From Acidaminococcus timonensis (GTDB lineage: Bacteria > Bacillota > Negativicutes > Acidaminococcales > Acidaminococcaceae), in assembly GCF_900106585.1 (NCBI RefSeq), contig NZ_FNWH01000006.1:310001-374000 (forward strand): DNA of 64,000 nt, given 5' to 3'. The notes under the pieces are model-generated. The model had not been told where the DNA came from and did no database searches. It was given only the letters and a program-made list of their open reading frames with translations. This document shows, piece after piece, positions 37,480-47,108 of the stretch; positions within the stretch are counted from its first letter, which is position 1; each line of letters starts with the position of its first letter. Made by a program: the position numbers and the translations under genes.

Positions 37480-40400
37480 ATGAAGAGAACAGATATGGAT
37501 AACCATTCGAGATACAGCAGAAAATGGAAAAACAGCCTGACGGCCGGCATCCTGCTGGCCCTGTCCCTGGGAGGGACTGCCTGTGCCATGCCCACCGGCG
37601 GTCAGATCCAGTCCGGCCAGGGGGCCATTGCCCAGAACGGCAAGACCATGACTGTGACCCAGAACAGCGGGAAAATGGCTGTGGACTGGACCCAGTTCAA
37701 CATTGCCAAAGATGAGGCTGTAAAATTCGCCCAGCCCGGCCGGGATGCAGTGGCCCTGAACCGGATCACCGGGGGCCAGAAATCCGTGATCGACGGGGCC
37801 CTTTCCGCCAACGGGAACCTGCTCCTGGTGAACCCCAATGGGGTGGTGTTCAGCAAAACCGCCACTGTGGACGTGGGCAGCCTGGTGGCTTCCACTGCCC
37901 AGCTGAACGATCCCTTCATGAAGAGCTTCGCTGGCAGCACCGCCAACCTGAACCTGACCATCGGGGAGGGGAACACCAGCACCATCCTGAATGAAGGCAC
38001 CATTACGGCCCAGGGCGGCCTGGTGGCCCTCCATGCAGCCCAGGTGGAAAATACCGGCACCATCAGCAATCCGGGCGGTACCGTGGCCCTGGCTGCGGCC
38101 AAACAGCTGACCCTGTCTCCGGACAGCGACGGGAAGTTGAATTATGCCGTGGATGGGGAACTGGCCCAGGCAAAGGCCCTGAACAGCGGCAGGATCCAGG
38201 CCGACGGGGGCTATGTGGTGATGACCGCCAAAAGTGCTCAGGATTTGCTGGGGACTGTGGTGAACAACACCGGTACCCTCGAAGCCAAAACCCTGCGGAA
38301 AGATGAAAAGGGGCAGATCCTCCTCGACGGCGGTGACAACGGCCAGGTGGAAGTGAGCGGTACCCTGGATGCCTCCGGCATGGAAGATGGCCAGAGCGCA
38401 GGAAATATCAAAGTCATCGGTGAAAAGACTATTGTCCACGATGGGACAAACCTTCTAGCCCGCGGTGATGTGGACGGCGGCAAGATCGAAACCTCCGGCG
38501 ACGTGCTGAATCTGGGGGATAACTTGAATATTGACGCCAAGGGCGTCAATGGTAAGGCAGGGGAATGGCTGCTGGACCCGCTGGATGTGTTTATTGCCGA
38601 CAGTGATCCCACTACCAGCAGCAACTATGATAACGCCGACAAGAAAACAGCCACTGACTCTGATTTTACCGAGGGCAGTGCCTCTATCGGCTACAACGAC
38701 CCCGATGCAACCACCGCCAATGTCTCTTCCGTGAACAGCGCCGTGACCTGGATCTCTACCGATATGGTGGAAAAAAGGCTGAATGCGGGCACCAATGTGA
38801 CCATCCAGGCAGCGGCCACCAACGGATCGGCCAATATCATTGTCAAAAATGACATCGAGAAGACCGCAGGGGACGATGCGACCTTTACCCTGGATGCCAT
38901 GCGGAACATCACCGTCAACGGCAATATTTCCTCTACGTCCAACAAACTGAACGTAGTCCTGAATGCGGACAGCAATGGGGACCAGATTGGTGCCGTAATC
39001 ATCAATGGGAATATCAACACCAATGGGGGAGATTTCACCTCCGCTTCCGGCGGTACGGTGACATATAACAGCGATAAGGCCAATACCAAAGGGTATGGCA
39101 AAGGGACCCTTGGCGACGGCAAGGCAGATCCTGCGGGTCATACGGTCGGTACCTATTTCGGCCATGTCAATGACGATGGCACGGCAGACGGCAAGAAGGA
39201 TGACCGCCTGATCCAGACAAAAGGCGGCAAGATCACCCTGAATGGTGAAATCGCCATCGGCCTTAACGGGGGAACTCTGACCCTGGATTCCGGAGGCGGA
39301 GCTGTGACGGCCACCGGGATCATCAACTCCGGGAACAGCTATGGGGCCTATGTTTATGGTACTACTACTTGGGATGAGCTCACAGCTGATAAAGTCAATG
39401 ATTATCTGACTTCTGATACCGTTCCGGCTTATCATTATCAGGGCGTCAACTATGTAAAGAATTCGGATGGAAGCTATGCAACGAATGATGATGGCAGCTA
39501 CAAAACAACAACGGATGCTGCGGATTTTTCCAATGGTGAGCCGCATTATACTTTTGATAAAGAAACAGATACTCAGAATATTCGCTGGCTGGGGGATGGT
39601 AGTTCGACAGCTGTCAGTATAACAAAGGGAAAAGGATATTCGTCTGTAATTATTACTGAAGGGAAAATGTCCACGAAAGAATATTTACAGTATGTGGCCG
39701 TTTCCGACCCGGCGGGCTTCTTGGACAGATATATGACATCCAACCCAACTATTACAGTTGGGAGTACTTCCTATGCCTTGACGGTAAGTTCTGTTACAGT
39801 TAACGGAGTTTCTAATAATGCCCTAGGCTACAAAGTGGGAAATAAATTTACTACTTTGACACAGCAGCAGATTCAAAGCCTGGCAGAGGGTGCACTTACA
39901 TTAGCGAAGAACAGCACGGATACAACGGCAATGAGTAATGGCATCACTGCTTATACGAATTTAACCAATGATATTAAGAGGCTTATTGCCAGCAATTGGT
40001 TTGTGTCCGAAACATTGGCTAAGTACGACCCGAAAACGAAAACTTATAATAATGGCAAATCGGCTGTAGGAGATTCTTATCTGGCTACTATTACAACGGT
40101 GTTGGAAAACTCTTTAACCACACCGAACGGACAGCAGATTCTCTGGGCCGGCGGACGTGGCTCCGGCGTGCTGAAAAAAACTGGATCCACGAATAACGAT
40201 AAACTGTACCCCTACTCTTACTGGGGGATGCCAGATGATCCAACTTATCAGGACGGCATGTACTGGGTCACCGGCCCGGAAGGGGAAGCAAATGGCGGCA
40301 AGGGAACCCAGTTCTACAGCAATGCCGGTTCTGATTGGGGGACGGTATCATTAGGCAGTGATGGGAAGACTTATACCTATAATCAGGGAAATAACGTTTA

Positions 40401-43400
40401 TGGCTATGTGAATTGGGATACCTGGACTGATAAGGCAACTGCAACGGATAAGAAACGTGTCGATGTTACCCGCTTTCAACCGGATAACAGTTCCCCCTTC
40501 CTGAGTGTAGGCTATGGCACCACTGGCAAATGGGACGATGCGGCCATGGGCGGAGCTACCACAGTAGGCTTCATCAAGGAAACCAACCTGGCCAACTCCA
40601 GCCTGAACATCAAGGCCGGCAGCGGCACCGTCAATCTGGAAGGCGACCTGGGCAAGGCCAAGGCCCTGGATACGGTGAACATTGAAAGCACTGGAGCGGT
40701 GACTCTTGGCAATCCAAACAACACAGCCACCACCTACCATAACGGCACGGTCTATGCGGATCATGGAATCTATATTTCCGGGGGTACCGTATCGGTAGGC
40801 GGGGAAATCCATTCCGGCACCACGGATACCACTTCTTCTGCCAGCGACATCACCACCCGCAGCGATGGATACCAGAACACCGCTTTCCAGCTGGACAGTG
40901 TAACCATCAAGTCCGCCGGTGACCTCACCGTCCACGGCGTGGAATCCGACGGCTATACGGATAGTGACGGCAACCTGAAGGGCGGCAAGATCAGCCTGAC
41001 CTCCACTGGGGATACCGGTAAGATCACCCTGGGCGCCGGCGTGGATTACAATGGCAAGGCCACGGATGGCACCCTGGCTGCGGCCAGCACGGCAAAAGGC
41101 GCTGTGGTGGTGGATGCCCAGGGCAGCCAGGGCTCTTTGGTAAACAGCACCACAGGTGAAAATGCCATCACCACCGGCACCAACGGTACCTGGCAGGTCT
41201 ATGTCAATTCGCCCAGCGACCATGGCACCAGCCTGGGCAGCAACCTGAACAGTGGTACCAATGCCCAGTGGACCGCTAAATCCGGCTCCAACAGTACGGT
41301 GAATACAAACAGCTCTAACAATACTCTCTCGGGCTATAACGATACCAGCAGCAACAAGTTCATCTTCCAGGTGACGCCGGTGATCACCATTTCCGGGGGA
41401 AGCCAGCAGAAGACTTATGGGGATACCCTTACCGAGGACCAGCTGCGAAAGCTGCTGAGCACGTCGGCCACCTATACGGATTCCAACGGCAAGGATGTCG
41501 ATGTGACCCAGTTCAGCAATTTCAAGGAAGCCGATTATCTGAACTACGTGACCAGTTCCGATGGGACTAAAACCGGAACGGATGCTGTGGCTGTTTCCAG
41601 TGGTGGGGCAGCGGCAGGAGCCACCCGGACCAACGGGGACGAAGACAAAACAGCTTCTGATGGGAACAAGGCCTTCTATGTATTCAAGGTGGAGGAAAAT
41701 GGGGCCAAGGCGCTGAACGGGTATGACCTGAACACGATCAACGGCGATATTGAAATCCTCCGGAAGACCCTGACCATCAATACTGATGCTACGCAGACCT
41801 ACGGCAAAGCTGATGTGACCAGCAGGACGACGAAGGACTACAGCACTCAGCTGGTGAACGGGGATACCCTGGATACCGGCAGCATTTCCTATAAAATTGC
41901 TACTGACGGCAAGTATGCTGACAGCAAGGGCAGCAACGATACGGCCCACGTAGGCAGTTATGAAAACCAGTATCTGACCACCGGCGCCACAGTAAAAGCC
42001 AGCGACGGCAGCGACGCTTCCGCCAACTATGCAGTCACCGGCAGCGGCACCATCACGGTAAACCCGGCAAACCTTTACCTGACGGTATGGGATGTGTCCA
42101 CCACCTATGGCACGGCCTTTGATGATACCCAGTATGGCTATACAGTGGATAGCGCCAAGGGTGGGCTGGTGAACGGGGATACCCAGGATGCTGTTCTGGG
42201 AGAAAAGTTCCTGAATTACACCAACACCGGGGATGCCACCAATCCGGTCAAGATTGCCAATGGGGCCCTGACCCAGAACGCCGGGACTTATGAACTCCAG
42301 GGAGTTGCCAGCAAGGACCTCTCTGACTATACCGTCCATATCACCAATGGGAAATCCTCGGTGGAAAAGGCCAAACTGACCTTGACTGTGGGGAATACGG
42401 AAACCACCTACGGAACTGCTTTTGATCCCAATACGTACAGCTATACCCTGTCTGGAAACACCAATGGGGATACGGCAGAGGGTGTAGAACACAACAAGAT
42501 CACCGTTGTTACCTACACCAATGGCGGGGAGAAATCCGATGCGGCCAATGACAAGGTAAAGACCCAGAATGTAGGCAGCTACGATCTGACGGGAACCTTC
42601 ACGCTCAGCGGGGATACGGCGCAGAACTACGAAATTGGCACCGTGAAGGCCGGCAAGGCTGAAGTCACTCCGGCAGAAATCCATCTGAAGCTCAATGACG
42701 TATCCACCACCTACGGTACAGCTTTCGATACCGGCAAGTACGGCTACGATGCCAGCAAGCTGGAGATGGCCAATGGGGACAGCACGGAAGTGGTGACAAC
42801 AGCCATTGGCAACGGGGATATCACCTACACCAACACCGGGGACGCTACGGATCCGGATAAGATCGCCAAGGGCGCCAAGACCCAGGATGCGGGTACCGGC
42901 TATCAACTGACCGGGACCACGGAGAAGACCCTGCAGAATTATAAGGTGGTCATCGACGGGGCCGATTCCACCGTGGAGAAAGCGGATCTGACCCTGACCC
43001 TGAAAGACGTTTCCACTACCTATGGGCAGGGCTTTGACAGCAGCACCTATGGGTACAAAAAGGATGCGGCGGATCTGCAGGGGCTGACCAACGGGGATGC
43101 CGCAACGGCCATCACCGATGTCCTCCAGGACAGCGATTTTACGTATGTGAATGGCGGGGAAAAATCCGATCCCAATAACGAAAATGTCAAGACCCAGAAC
43201 GCAGGTAGCTACCAGATCACCGGCAGCACCACCAGGACTCTGGACAACTACAACATCAAAGTGGTGAACCCGGGGACTTCTACAGTGGAAAAGGCTAAAC
43301 TGACCTTGAAAGTGGGGGATACGAGCACTACCTATGGGTCAAGTGATTGGACCCCTTATACCTATACCCTGTCTGGAAATGCCAATGGAGATTCAGAGGA

Positions 43401-45324
43401 CTACGTAAGGAACAATCAGATTGAAGTTTCCTATTCTAATGGAGGAGAAAAGTCTGATCCCAACAATTCCGCTGTCAAGATCCAGAATGCAGGAGACTAT
43501 GGTCTGACAGGAAAGTTTACCCTGAAGGGCGATACGGCCAAGAATTACGAAATTGATGAAGTGAACTCTGACCTGACCGGCAAGGCCACGGTGAAGAAAG
43601 CTACTGTGAAGGTGAAGCTGAACGATGTTTCTACTACCTATGGTACGGCTTTTGATACCAGCAAGTATGGCTATGATACCAGCAGTATCGAAGGCCTGAC
43701 CAACGGGGACGGCTCAGGCGTGGTGACGAGTGCCCTCGATGGGACGTACGGCACGGGCAATATCACCTATACCAATACGGGCGATGCTTCCGCAGAGGAA
43801 AAACAGGCCGGCAAGGTGACCAAGACAGTGAACGGCGGGCCATACTACCTGGAAGGGTCTACCAATCAGACACTGGACAACTACAACATCGAGATCGAAA
43901 ACGGCAATGCCACCATCAAGAAGGCCACCCTGCACCTGTCCACTGACGACTATACGGAAGCCTATGGGGATGCCGGGGCAGTGCAGAAAGACTTGGACCG
44001 TGCTACCACGGTTACGGGCGAAAAGAACGGGGACAGCCTGGCGGACTTGACGTCTAAAATTGGTATCACCAACACATCCGGTGCTCTCGTAAGTAAGGAA
44101 CGGACCAACGATGTGAAGTACAAGACCGACGGCAACCTGGACAGCTATGGCATTACGACGGACTTCAACAAGTCCCTGGACAACTATGATGTGGTACAGG
44201 ATCAGGCTGGTTCCGTCACCCTGACCCCGGTGGCCATCACCGTGGACAACGAAATGATCCAGACCTACGGTTTGGCGGACCGGTCCTTCAAGGAAATCGC
44301 TACGCCGCCTCTGGTGAATGGGGATACCATTTCCACCGCTGGGCTCACCATGACCCCTAAAGCTAACGGTGCCTATGAGAAGAACCGGGATGGACGGATA
44401 ACGGCAGATGCCGGGAAGTACGAGAATGACCTGGAATCAGATGGCGGCGGGATCGTCCATGAGGATGGAACCACCGATGCCAGCGGGAACTACAAAGTGA
44501 CCATCAAAGGGGACATCATCGTCAAGAAAGCGGATCTCACCGTCAACACCAAAGACGTGACCACGCCTTTTGGCACCGTGAAGTTCACCACGTCCGGCGT
44601 GCAGGGCCTGACCAACGGGGACGAAAAGAACGTATCCGACCTGAAGTTCAACTACGGGTCCTACGGCAACGCCTACCTGGACAACAATTCCTACACCAAC
44701 GCTCCCGGGCGGTATGAGTTCACCACGGAAACCACCAATCAGTACCTGGACTTCCTGAAGAACTACAACCTCCTGGGCGGGGATGCCACGGTGACCATCA
44801 CCCCGGTGGACAAACCGGTGAAGCCGGACATCACCCCGGAGAAACCCAATCCGGTGCCCGCAGGGAAAGGCGAAGTGGAAGAACCTACCATGGACGATTT
44901 CCGTGGGGAAGAAGAACACCGGGACGGTGGACGAACCTGGTACCGGGAAAAGAAATCCATCCCCTTCTTCAAAGTGCTGGACGGCAAAGTGACCAACTAC
45001 GGAACCTTTGACGTGGAAAGCATGCCGGAGAAGGTGGAGATCACCCCCAGCGGCATGCGGCTGCCGGAACCGGATCAGCCTGAGACCCAGTACCGGGAAT
45101 ACACCACCACCCTGACCCTGCCGGGCGGGGATGGAAGCTACCGGCTGGTGTACAACGGCGTCTCCTTCAACATCCATGCCGTGGATGCAGCAGCCCGTCA
45201 GCTGCTGGAAGCAGGGGACCCGAAGAAAAACGAAGAACTGTCCGAAGCCGCCCTCCACACCGGGTTCCAGAAAATGGGCCTGGGGCTGGAAGACCTGAAG
45301 GCAGTGTACATCCGATTCAACTGA
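37480..45324 (+). CDS. Giant TpsA-type secreted adhesin with MBG/YDG-like repeats
   Basis: A roughly 2614-residue surface/secreted filamentous protein. The signal peptide ends TACA before MPTGG (about residue 33). The TPS haemagglutinin-type secretion domain covers about residues 35-300, with LLVNPNGVVFSKTATV near 110 and a GEWLLDPLDVFI motif near 362. A variable AT-rich segment (about 625-1000) follows. About eleven repeats of roughly 100 residues (1300-2440), each with a DVSTTYGTAFD-like strand and an NGD turn, resemble MBG/YDG adhesin domains. A C-terminal domain of unknown type ends the protein. The ATG at 37480 was chosen for its GAGGG site; a GTG 12 bases upstream abuts the tpsB stop. 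Its exporter gene carries an amber codon. Confidence 0.9.
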   Translation: MKRTDMDNHSRYSRKWKNSLTAGILLALSLGGTACAMPTGGQIQSGQGAIAQNGKTMTVTQNSGKMAVDWTQFNIAKDEAVKFAQPGRDAVALNRITGGQKSVIDGALSANGNLLLVNPNGVVFSKTATVDVGSLVASTAQLNDPFMKSFAGSTANLNLTIGEGNTSTILNEGTITAQGGLVALHAAQVENTGTISNPGGTVALAAAKQLTLSPDSDGKLNYAVDGELAQAKALNSGRIQADGGYVVMTAKSAQDLLGTVVNNTGTLEAKTLRKDEKGQILLDGGDNGQVEVSGTLDASGMEDGQSAGNIKVIGEKTIVHDGTNLLARGDVDGGKIETSGDVLNLGDNLNIDAKGVNGKAGEWLLDPLDVFIADSDPTTSSNYDNADKKTATDSDFTEGSASIGYNDPDATTANVSSVNSAVTWISTDMVEKRLNAGTNVTIQAAATNGSANIIVKNDIEKTAGDDATFTLDAMRNITVNGNISSTSNKLNVVLNADSNGDQIGAVIINGNINTNGGDFTSASGGTVTYNSDKANTKGYGKGTLGDGKADPAGHTVGTYFGHVNDDGTADGKKDDRLIQTKGGKITLNGEIAIGLNGGTLTLDSGGGAVTATGIINSGNSYGAYVYGTTTWDELTADKVNDYLTSDTVPAYHYQGVNYVKNSDGSYATNDDGSYKTTTDAADFSNGEPHYTFDKETDTQNIRWLGDGSSTAVSITKGKGYSSVIITEGKMSTKEYLQYVAVSDPAGFLDRYMTSNPTITVGSTSYALTVSSVTVNGVSNNALGYKVGNKFTTLTQQQIQSLAEGALTLAKNSTDTTAMSNGITAYTNLTNDIKRLIASNWFVSETLAKYDPKTKTYNNGKSAVGDSYLATITTVLENSLTTPNGQQILWAGGRGSGVLKKTGSTNNDKLYPYSYWGMPDDPTYQDGMYWVTGPEGEANGGKGTQFYSNAGSDWGTVSLGSDGKTYTYNQGNNVYGYVNWDTWTDKATATDKKRVDVTRFQPDNSSPFLSVGYGTTGKWDDAAMGGATTVGFIKETNLANSSLNIKAGSGTVNLEGDLGKAKALDTVNIESTGAVTLGNPNNTATTYHNGTVYADHGIYISGGTVSVGGEIHSGTTDTTSSASDITTRSDGYQNTAFQLDSVTIKSAGDLTVHGVESDGYTDSDGNLKGGKISLTSTGDTGKITLGAGVDYNGKATDGTLAAASTAKGAVVVDAQGSQGSLVNSTTGENAITTGTNGTWQVYVNSPSDHGTSLGSNLNSGTNAQWTAKSGSNSTVNTNSSNNTLSGYNDTSSNKFIFQVTPVITISGGSQQKTYGDTLTEDQLRKLLSTSATYTDSNGKDVDVTQFSNFKEADYLNYVTSSDGTKTGTDAVAVSSGGAAAGATRTNGDEDKTASDGNKAFYVFKVEENGAKALNGYDLNTINGDIEILRKTLTINTDATQTYGKADVTSRTTKDYSTQLVNGDTLDTGSISYKIATDGKYADSKGSNDTAHVGSYENQYLTTGATVKASDGSDASANYAVTGSGTITVNPANLYLTVWDVSTTYGTAFDDTQYGYTVDSAKGGLVNGDTQDAVLGEKFLNYTNTGDATNPVKIANGALTQNAGTYELQGVASKDLSDYTVHITNGKSSVEKAKLTLTVGNTETTYGTAFDPNTYSYTLSGNTNGDTAEGVEHNKITVVTYTNGGEKSDAANDKVKTQNVGSYDLTGTFTLSGDTAQNYEIGTVKAGKAEVTPAEIHLKLNDVSTTYGTAFDTGKYGYDASKLEMANGDSTEVVTTAIGNGDITYTNTGDATDPDKIAKGAKTQDAGTGYQLTGTTEKTLQNYKVVIDGADSTVEKADLTLTLKDVSTTYGQGFDSSTYGYKKDAADLQGLTNGDAATAITDVLQDSDFTYVNGGEKSDPNNENVKTQNAGSYQITGSTTRTLDNYNIKVVNPGTSTVEKAKLTLKVGDTSTTYGSSDWTPYTYTLSGNANGDSEDYVRNNQIEVSYSNGGEKSDPNNSAVKIQNAGDYGLTGKFTLKGDTAKNYEIDEVNSDLTGKATVKKATVKVKLNDVSTTYGTAFDTSKYGYDTSSIEGLTNGDGSGVVTSALDGTYGTGNITYTNTGDASAEEKQAGKVTKTVNGGPYYLEGSTNQTLDNYNIEIENGNATIKKATLHLSTDDYTEAYGDAGAVQKDLDRATTVTGEKNGDSLADLTSKIGITNTSGALVSKERTNDVKYKTDGNLDSYGITTDFNKSLDNYDVVQDQAGSVTLTPVAITVDNEMIQTYGLADRSFKEIATPPLVNGDTISTAGLTMTPKANGAYEKNRDGRITADAGKYENDLESDGGGIVHEDGTTDASGNYKVTIKGDIIVKKADLTVNTKDVTTPFGTVKFTTSGVQGLTNGDEKNVSDLKFNYGSYGNAYLDNNSYTNAPGRYEFTTETTNQYLDFLKNYNLLGGDATVTITPVDKPVKPDITPEKPNPVPAGKGEVEEPTMDDFRGEEEHRDGGRTWYREKKSIPFFKVLDGKVTNYGTFDVESMPEKVEITPSGMRLPEPDQPETQYREYTTTLTLPGGDGSYRLVYNGVSFNIHAVDAAARQLLEAGDPKKNEELSEAALHTGFQKMGLGLEDLKAVYIRFN
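39361..40480 (+). other. Low-GC segment inside the tpsA gene
   Basis: Within the exoprotein gene this stretch changes abruptly to AT-rich codons (hand-counted 60-base samples of about 35-42% GC at 39601, 39721 and 39841, against about 65% at 38341), then returns to high GC after about 40480. The frame stays open and the encoded residues (about 628-1000) show no MBG-type repeat. It looks like an acquired or exchanged module. Confidence 0.6.
41381..44800 (+). repeat. Tandem MBG/YDG-like coding repeats in tpsA
   Basis: About eleven units recur every roughly 305 bases, starting near 41381, 41764, 42070, 42370, 42680, 42988, 43300, 43606, 43930, 44240 and 44540. Each begins with a hydrophobic strand leading to T-x-Y-G. 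Units at 42680 and 43606 are close at DNA level over the STTYGTAFDT segment, and units near 42520, 43145 and 43436 share an NGGEKSD stretch. Such repeats can expand or contract by recombination. Confidence 0.8.
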
Positions 45325-45339
45325 ACAGAGAACCGGTAA

Positions 45340-45377
45340 AAACGGGAGCCCGAAACCATGTTTTCAGGCTCCCGTTT
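45340..45377 (+). terminator. Hairpin terminator after tpsA
   Basis: An 11-bp stem (45340-45350 with 45367-45377) with an inner partial stem. The T tail is short, so termination may be modest; the prmA -10 box follows at once. Confidence 0.65.
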
Positions 45378-45378
45378 A

Positions 45379-45387
45379 TGGTATAAT
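45379..45387 (+). promoter_or_regulatory. Extended -10 promoter of prmA-rsmE-mtaB
   Basis: TGgTATAAT (45379-45387) lies 31 bases before the prmA start. The -35 region is weak, which the extended -10 could compensate. Confidence 0.65.
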
Positions 45388-45418
45388 AAAACGATATCTG
45401 TACAAAGGAGCATTACAA

Positions 45419-46360
45419 ATGGAATCTTGGCTGCAAGTGAGCATCAAAGTCACCCATGAAGCGGTGGAAGCAGTGGCGGACCTGCTGCGGGACGCAGGGG
45501 CCCGGAACGGGGTGGAGATCGAAGACCCGCTGCTGCTGAACCAGCTGCGGGAAAGCGCCACCTGGGAACTGTGCGACATTCCCCATCAGGAAAATACGGA
45601 AGTGGTCACCGTTTCTGCCTATTACCCGGAAAACGACCAGCTTCAGGAAAAACTGGACGCCATTGAAGAAGGCCTCCAGGTGATCGAGGGCCGGATCGGC
45701 AAATTCCGCTTCGGACCCACCCTGTTCCGGAAAATCAGCGAAAAGGACTGGGCCAATACCTGGAAACAGTACTTCCACACCACCAAAGTGGGGAAGAAAA
45801 TCGTGATCAAGCCCTCCTGGGAGACCTACGAACCCCAGGGGGACGAAAAGGTCATTGCCCTGGATCCGGGCATGGCTTTCGGTACCGGCACCCATGCCAC
45901 CACCAGCATGTGCATCCAGCGGCTGGAAGAGATGGTGACGCCGGACTGTGATGTGTTCGACGTGGGCACCGGCAGCGGCATCCTGGCCATGACGGCAGCG
46001 CTCCTGGGAGCCAAAACCATCCATGCGGTGGACATTGACGAAAAGGCCGTGGAAGTGGCCAGGGAGAACATTGCCCAGAACGGGCTCAGCGACCGGATCA
46101 CCGTGAACCAGGGGAACCTGCTGGACGGTACCGACGGCCAGGCGGATCTGATCATTGCCAACATCATTGCGGACATCATCATCCTGGTGCTGCCGGAAGT
46201 GACGGTGAAGCTGCGTACAAACGGCCGGTTCCTGGCCAGCGGCATCATCGAGGAACGGCTGCCGGATGTGGAGAAAGTGGCCGGGGAAAACGGCTTTACC
46301 TTCCTGGATGTGAAACGGAAGGCGGGCTGGTGCGCCGTGACCATGGGAAAGGAAGGCTGA
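45419..46360 (+). CDS. prmA: Ribosomal protein L11 methyltransferase
   Basis: PrmA trimethylates ribosomal protein L11. The 313-residue protein has an N-terminal substrate-recognition domain with SWLQVSIKV and WANTWKQYFH. The SAM-binding domain carries DPGMAFGTGTHATT and DVGTGSGILAM, and the IANIIADIII active-site strand follows. In many firmicutes prmA directly follows dnaJ; here the TPS locus lies between. The next gene starts one base after its stop. Confidence 0.96.
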   Translation: MESWLQVSIKVTHEAVEAVADLLRDAGARNGVEIEDPLLLNQLRESATWELCDIPHQENTEVVTVSAYYPENDQLQEKLDAIEEGLQVIEGRIGKFRFGPTLFRKISEKDWANTWKQYFHTTKVGKKIVIKPSWETYEPQGDEKVIALDPGMAFGTGTHATTSMCIQRLEEMVTPDCDVFDVGTGSGILAMTAALLGAKTIHAVDIDEKAVEVARENIAQNGLSDRITVNQGNLLDGTDGQADLIIANIIADIIILVLPEVTVKLRTNGRFLASGIIEERLPDVEKVAGENGFTFLDVKRKAGWCAVTMGKEG

Positions 46361-46361
46361 C

Positions 46362-47096
46362 GTGTACCGGTTCTTTGTACCCCGGGATTTCGGGGAAACC
46401 ATGTTCATCGACGGGCAGGACGCCCACCACATCACCCATGTGCTGCGGATGAAACTGGGGCAGCAGCTCCAGATCGTGAGCCTGGACCAGGTGGCAGCGG
46501 TGATGGAAATCACCGGCTTCGGGGAAAACCGGGTGGACCTGGCCCTGGTGGAAACCCTGGAAAAAAGCCACGAACCCTCTGTCAAAGTGACCCTGATCCA
46601 GGGCCTGCCCAAGCAGGACAAACTGGAATGGGTGATCCAGAAGGCCATCGAGCTGGGGGTCACGGAGATCCGCCCGGCCATCATGGACCATTCGGTGGTG
46701 AAGGTGGATCCGGCCAGGGCAGCCAAAAAGCAGCAGCGGTGGCAGAAAATCGCGGAAGCAGCGGCCAAGCAGAGCAAGCGGGACATCATCCCCCAGGTGG
46801 CCCTGCCTGCCCGCTTCAGGGATATCGTCAGCACCTGTACGGCCCAACTGAAGATCGTGGCTTATGAAGTGGAGGACACCCGGGGCATCCGGGAAGTGCT
46901 GGGGGCCCACAGGGAGGCAAAATCCATCGCCTTCCTGATCGGTCCGGAAGGGGGCATCTCCAAAGACGAATTCGTCCTGACCCAGCAGCTGGGCTGGCAT
47001 TCGGTGAGCCTGGGGCCCCGGATCATGCGGACGGAGACGGCGGCTCTGGCCACACTGACGGCCATTATGTACGAAACAGGCAATTTGGGAGGCTAA
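46362..47096 (+). CDS. rsmE: 16S rRNA (uracil(1498)-N(3))-methyltransferase
   Basis: RsmE methylates U1498 of 16S rRNA. The 244-residue SPOUT-fold protein has an N-terminal PUA-like domain with HHITHVLRMKLG and a knotted C-terminal domain with LIGPEGGISKDE and LGPRIMRTETA. The start is GTG, one base after the prmA stop; the first residues YRFFVP fit the family. It is part of the prmA-rsmE-mtaB group. Confidence 0.95.
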   Translation: MYRFFVPRDFGETMFIDGQDAHHITHVLRMKLGQQLQIVSLDQVAAVMEITGFGENRVDLALVETLEKSHEPSVKVTLIQGLPKQDKLEWVIQKAIELGVTEIRPAIMDHSVVKVDPARAAKKQQRWQKIAEAAAKQSKRDIIPQVALPARFRDIVSTCTAQLKIVAYEVEDTRGIREVLGAHREAKSIAFLIGPEGGISKDEFVLTQQLGWHSVSLGPRIMRTETAALATLTAIMYETGNLGG

Positions 47097-47108
47097 GGAA
47101 AGACAAGC

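Noticed and set aside
41381-44800. Repeats in tpsA as an IS or transposon signature
   Set aside because: The periodic units are in frame, encode a regular protein motif and lie within one uninterrupted gene.
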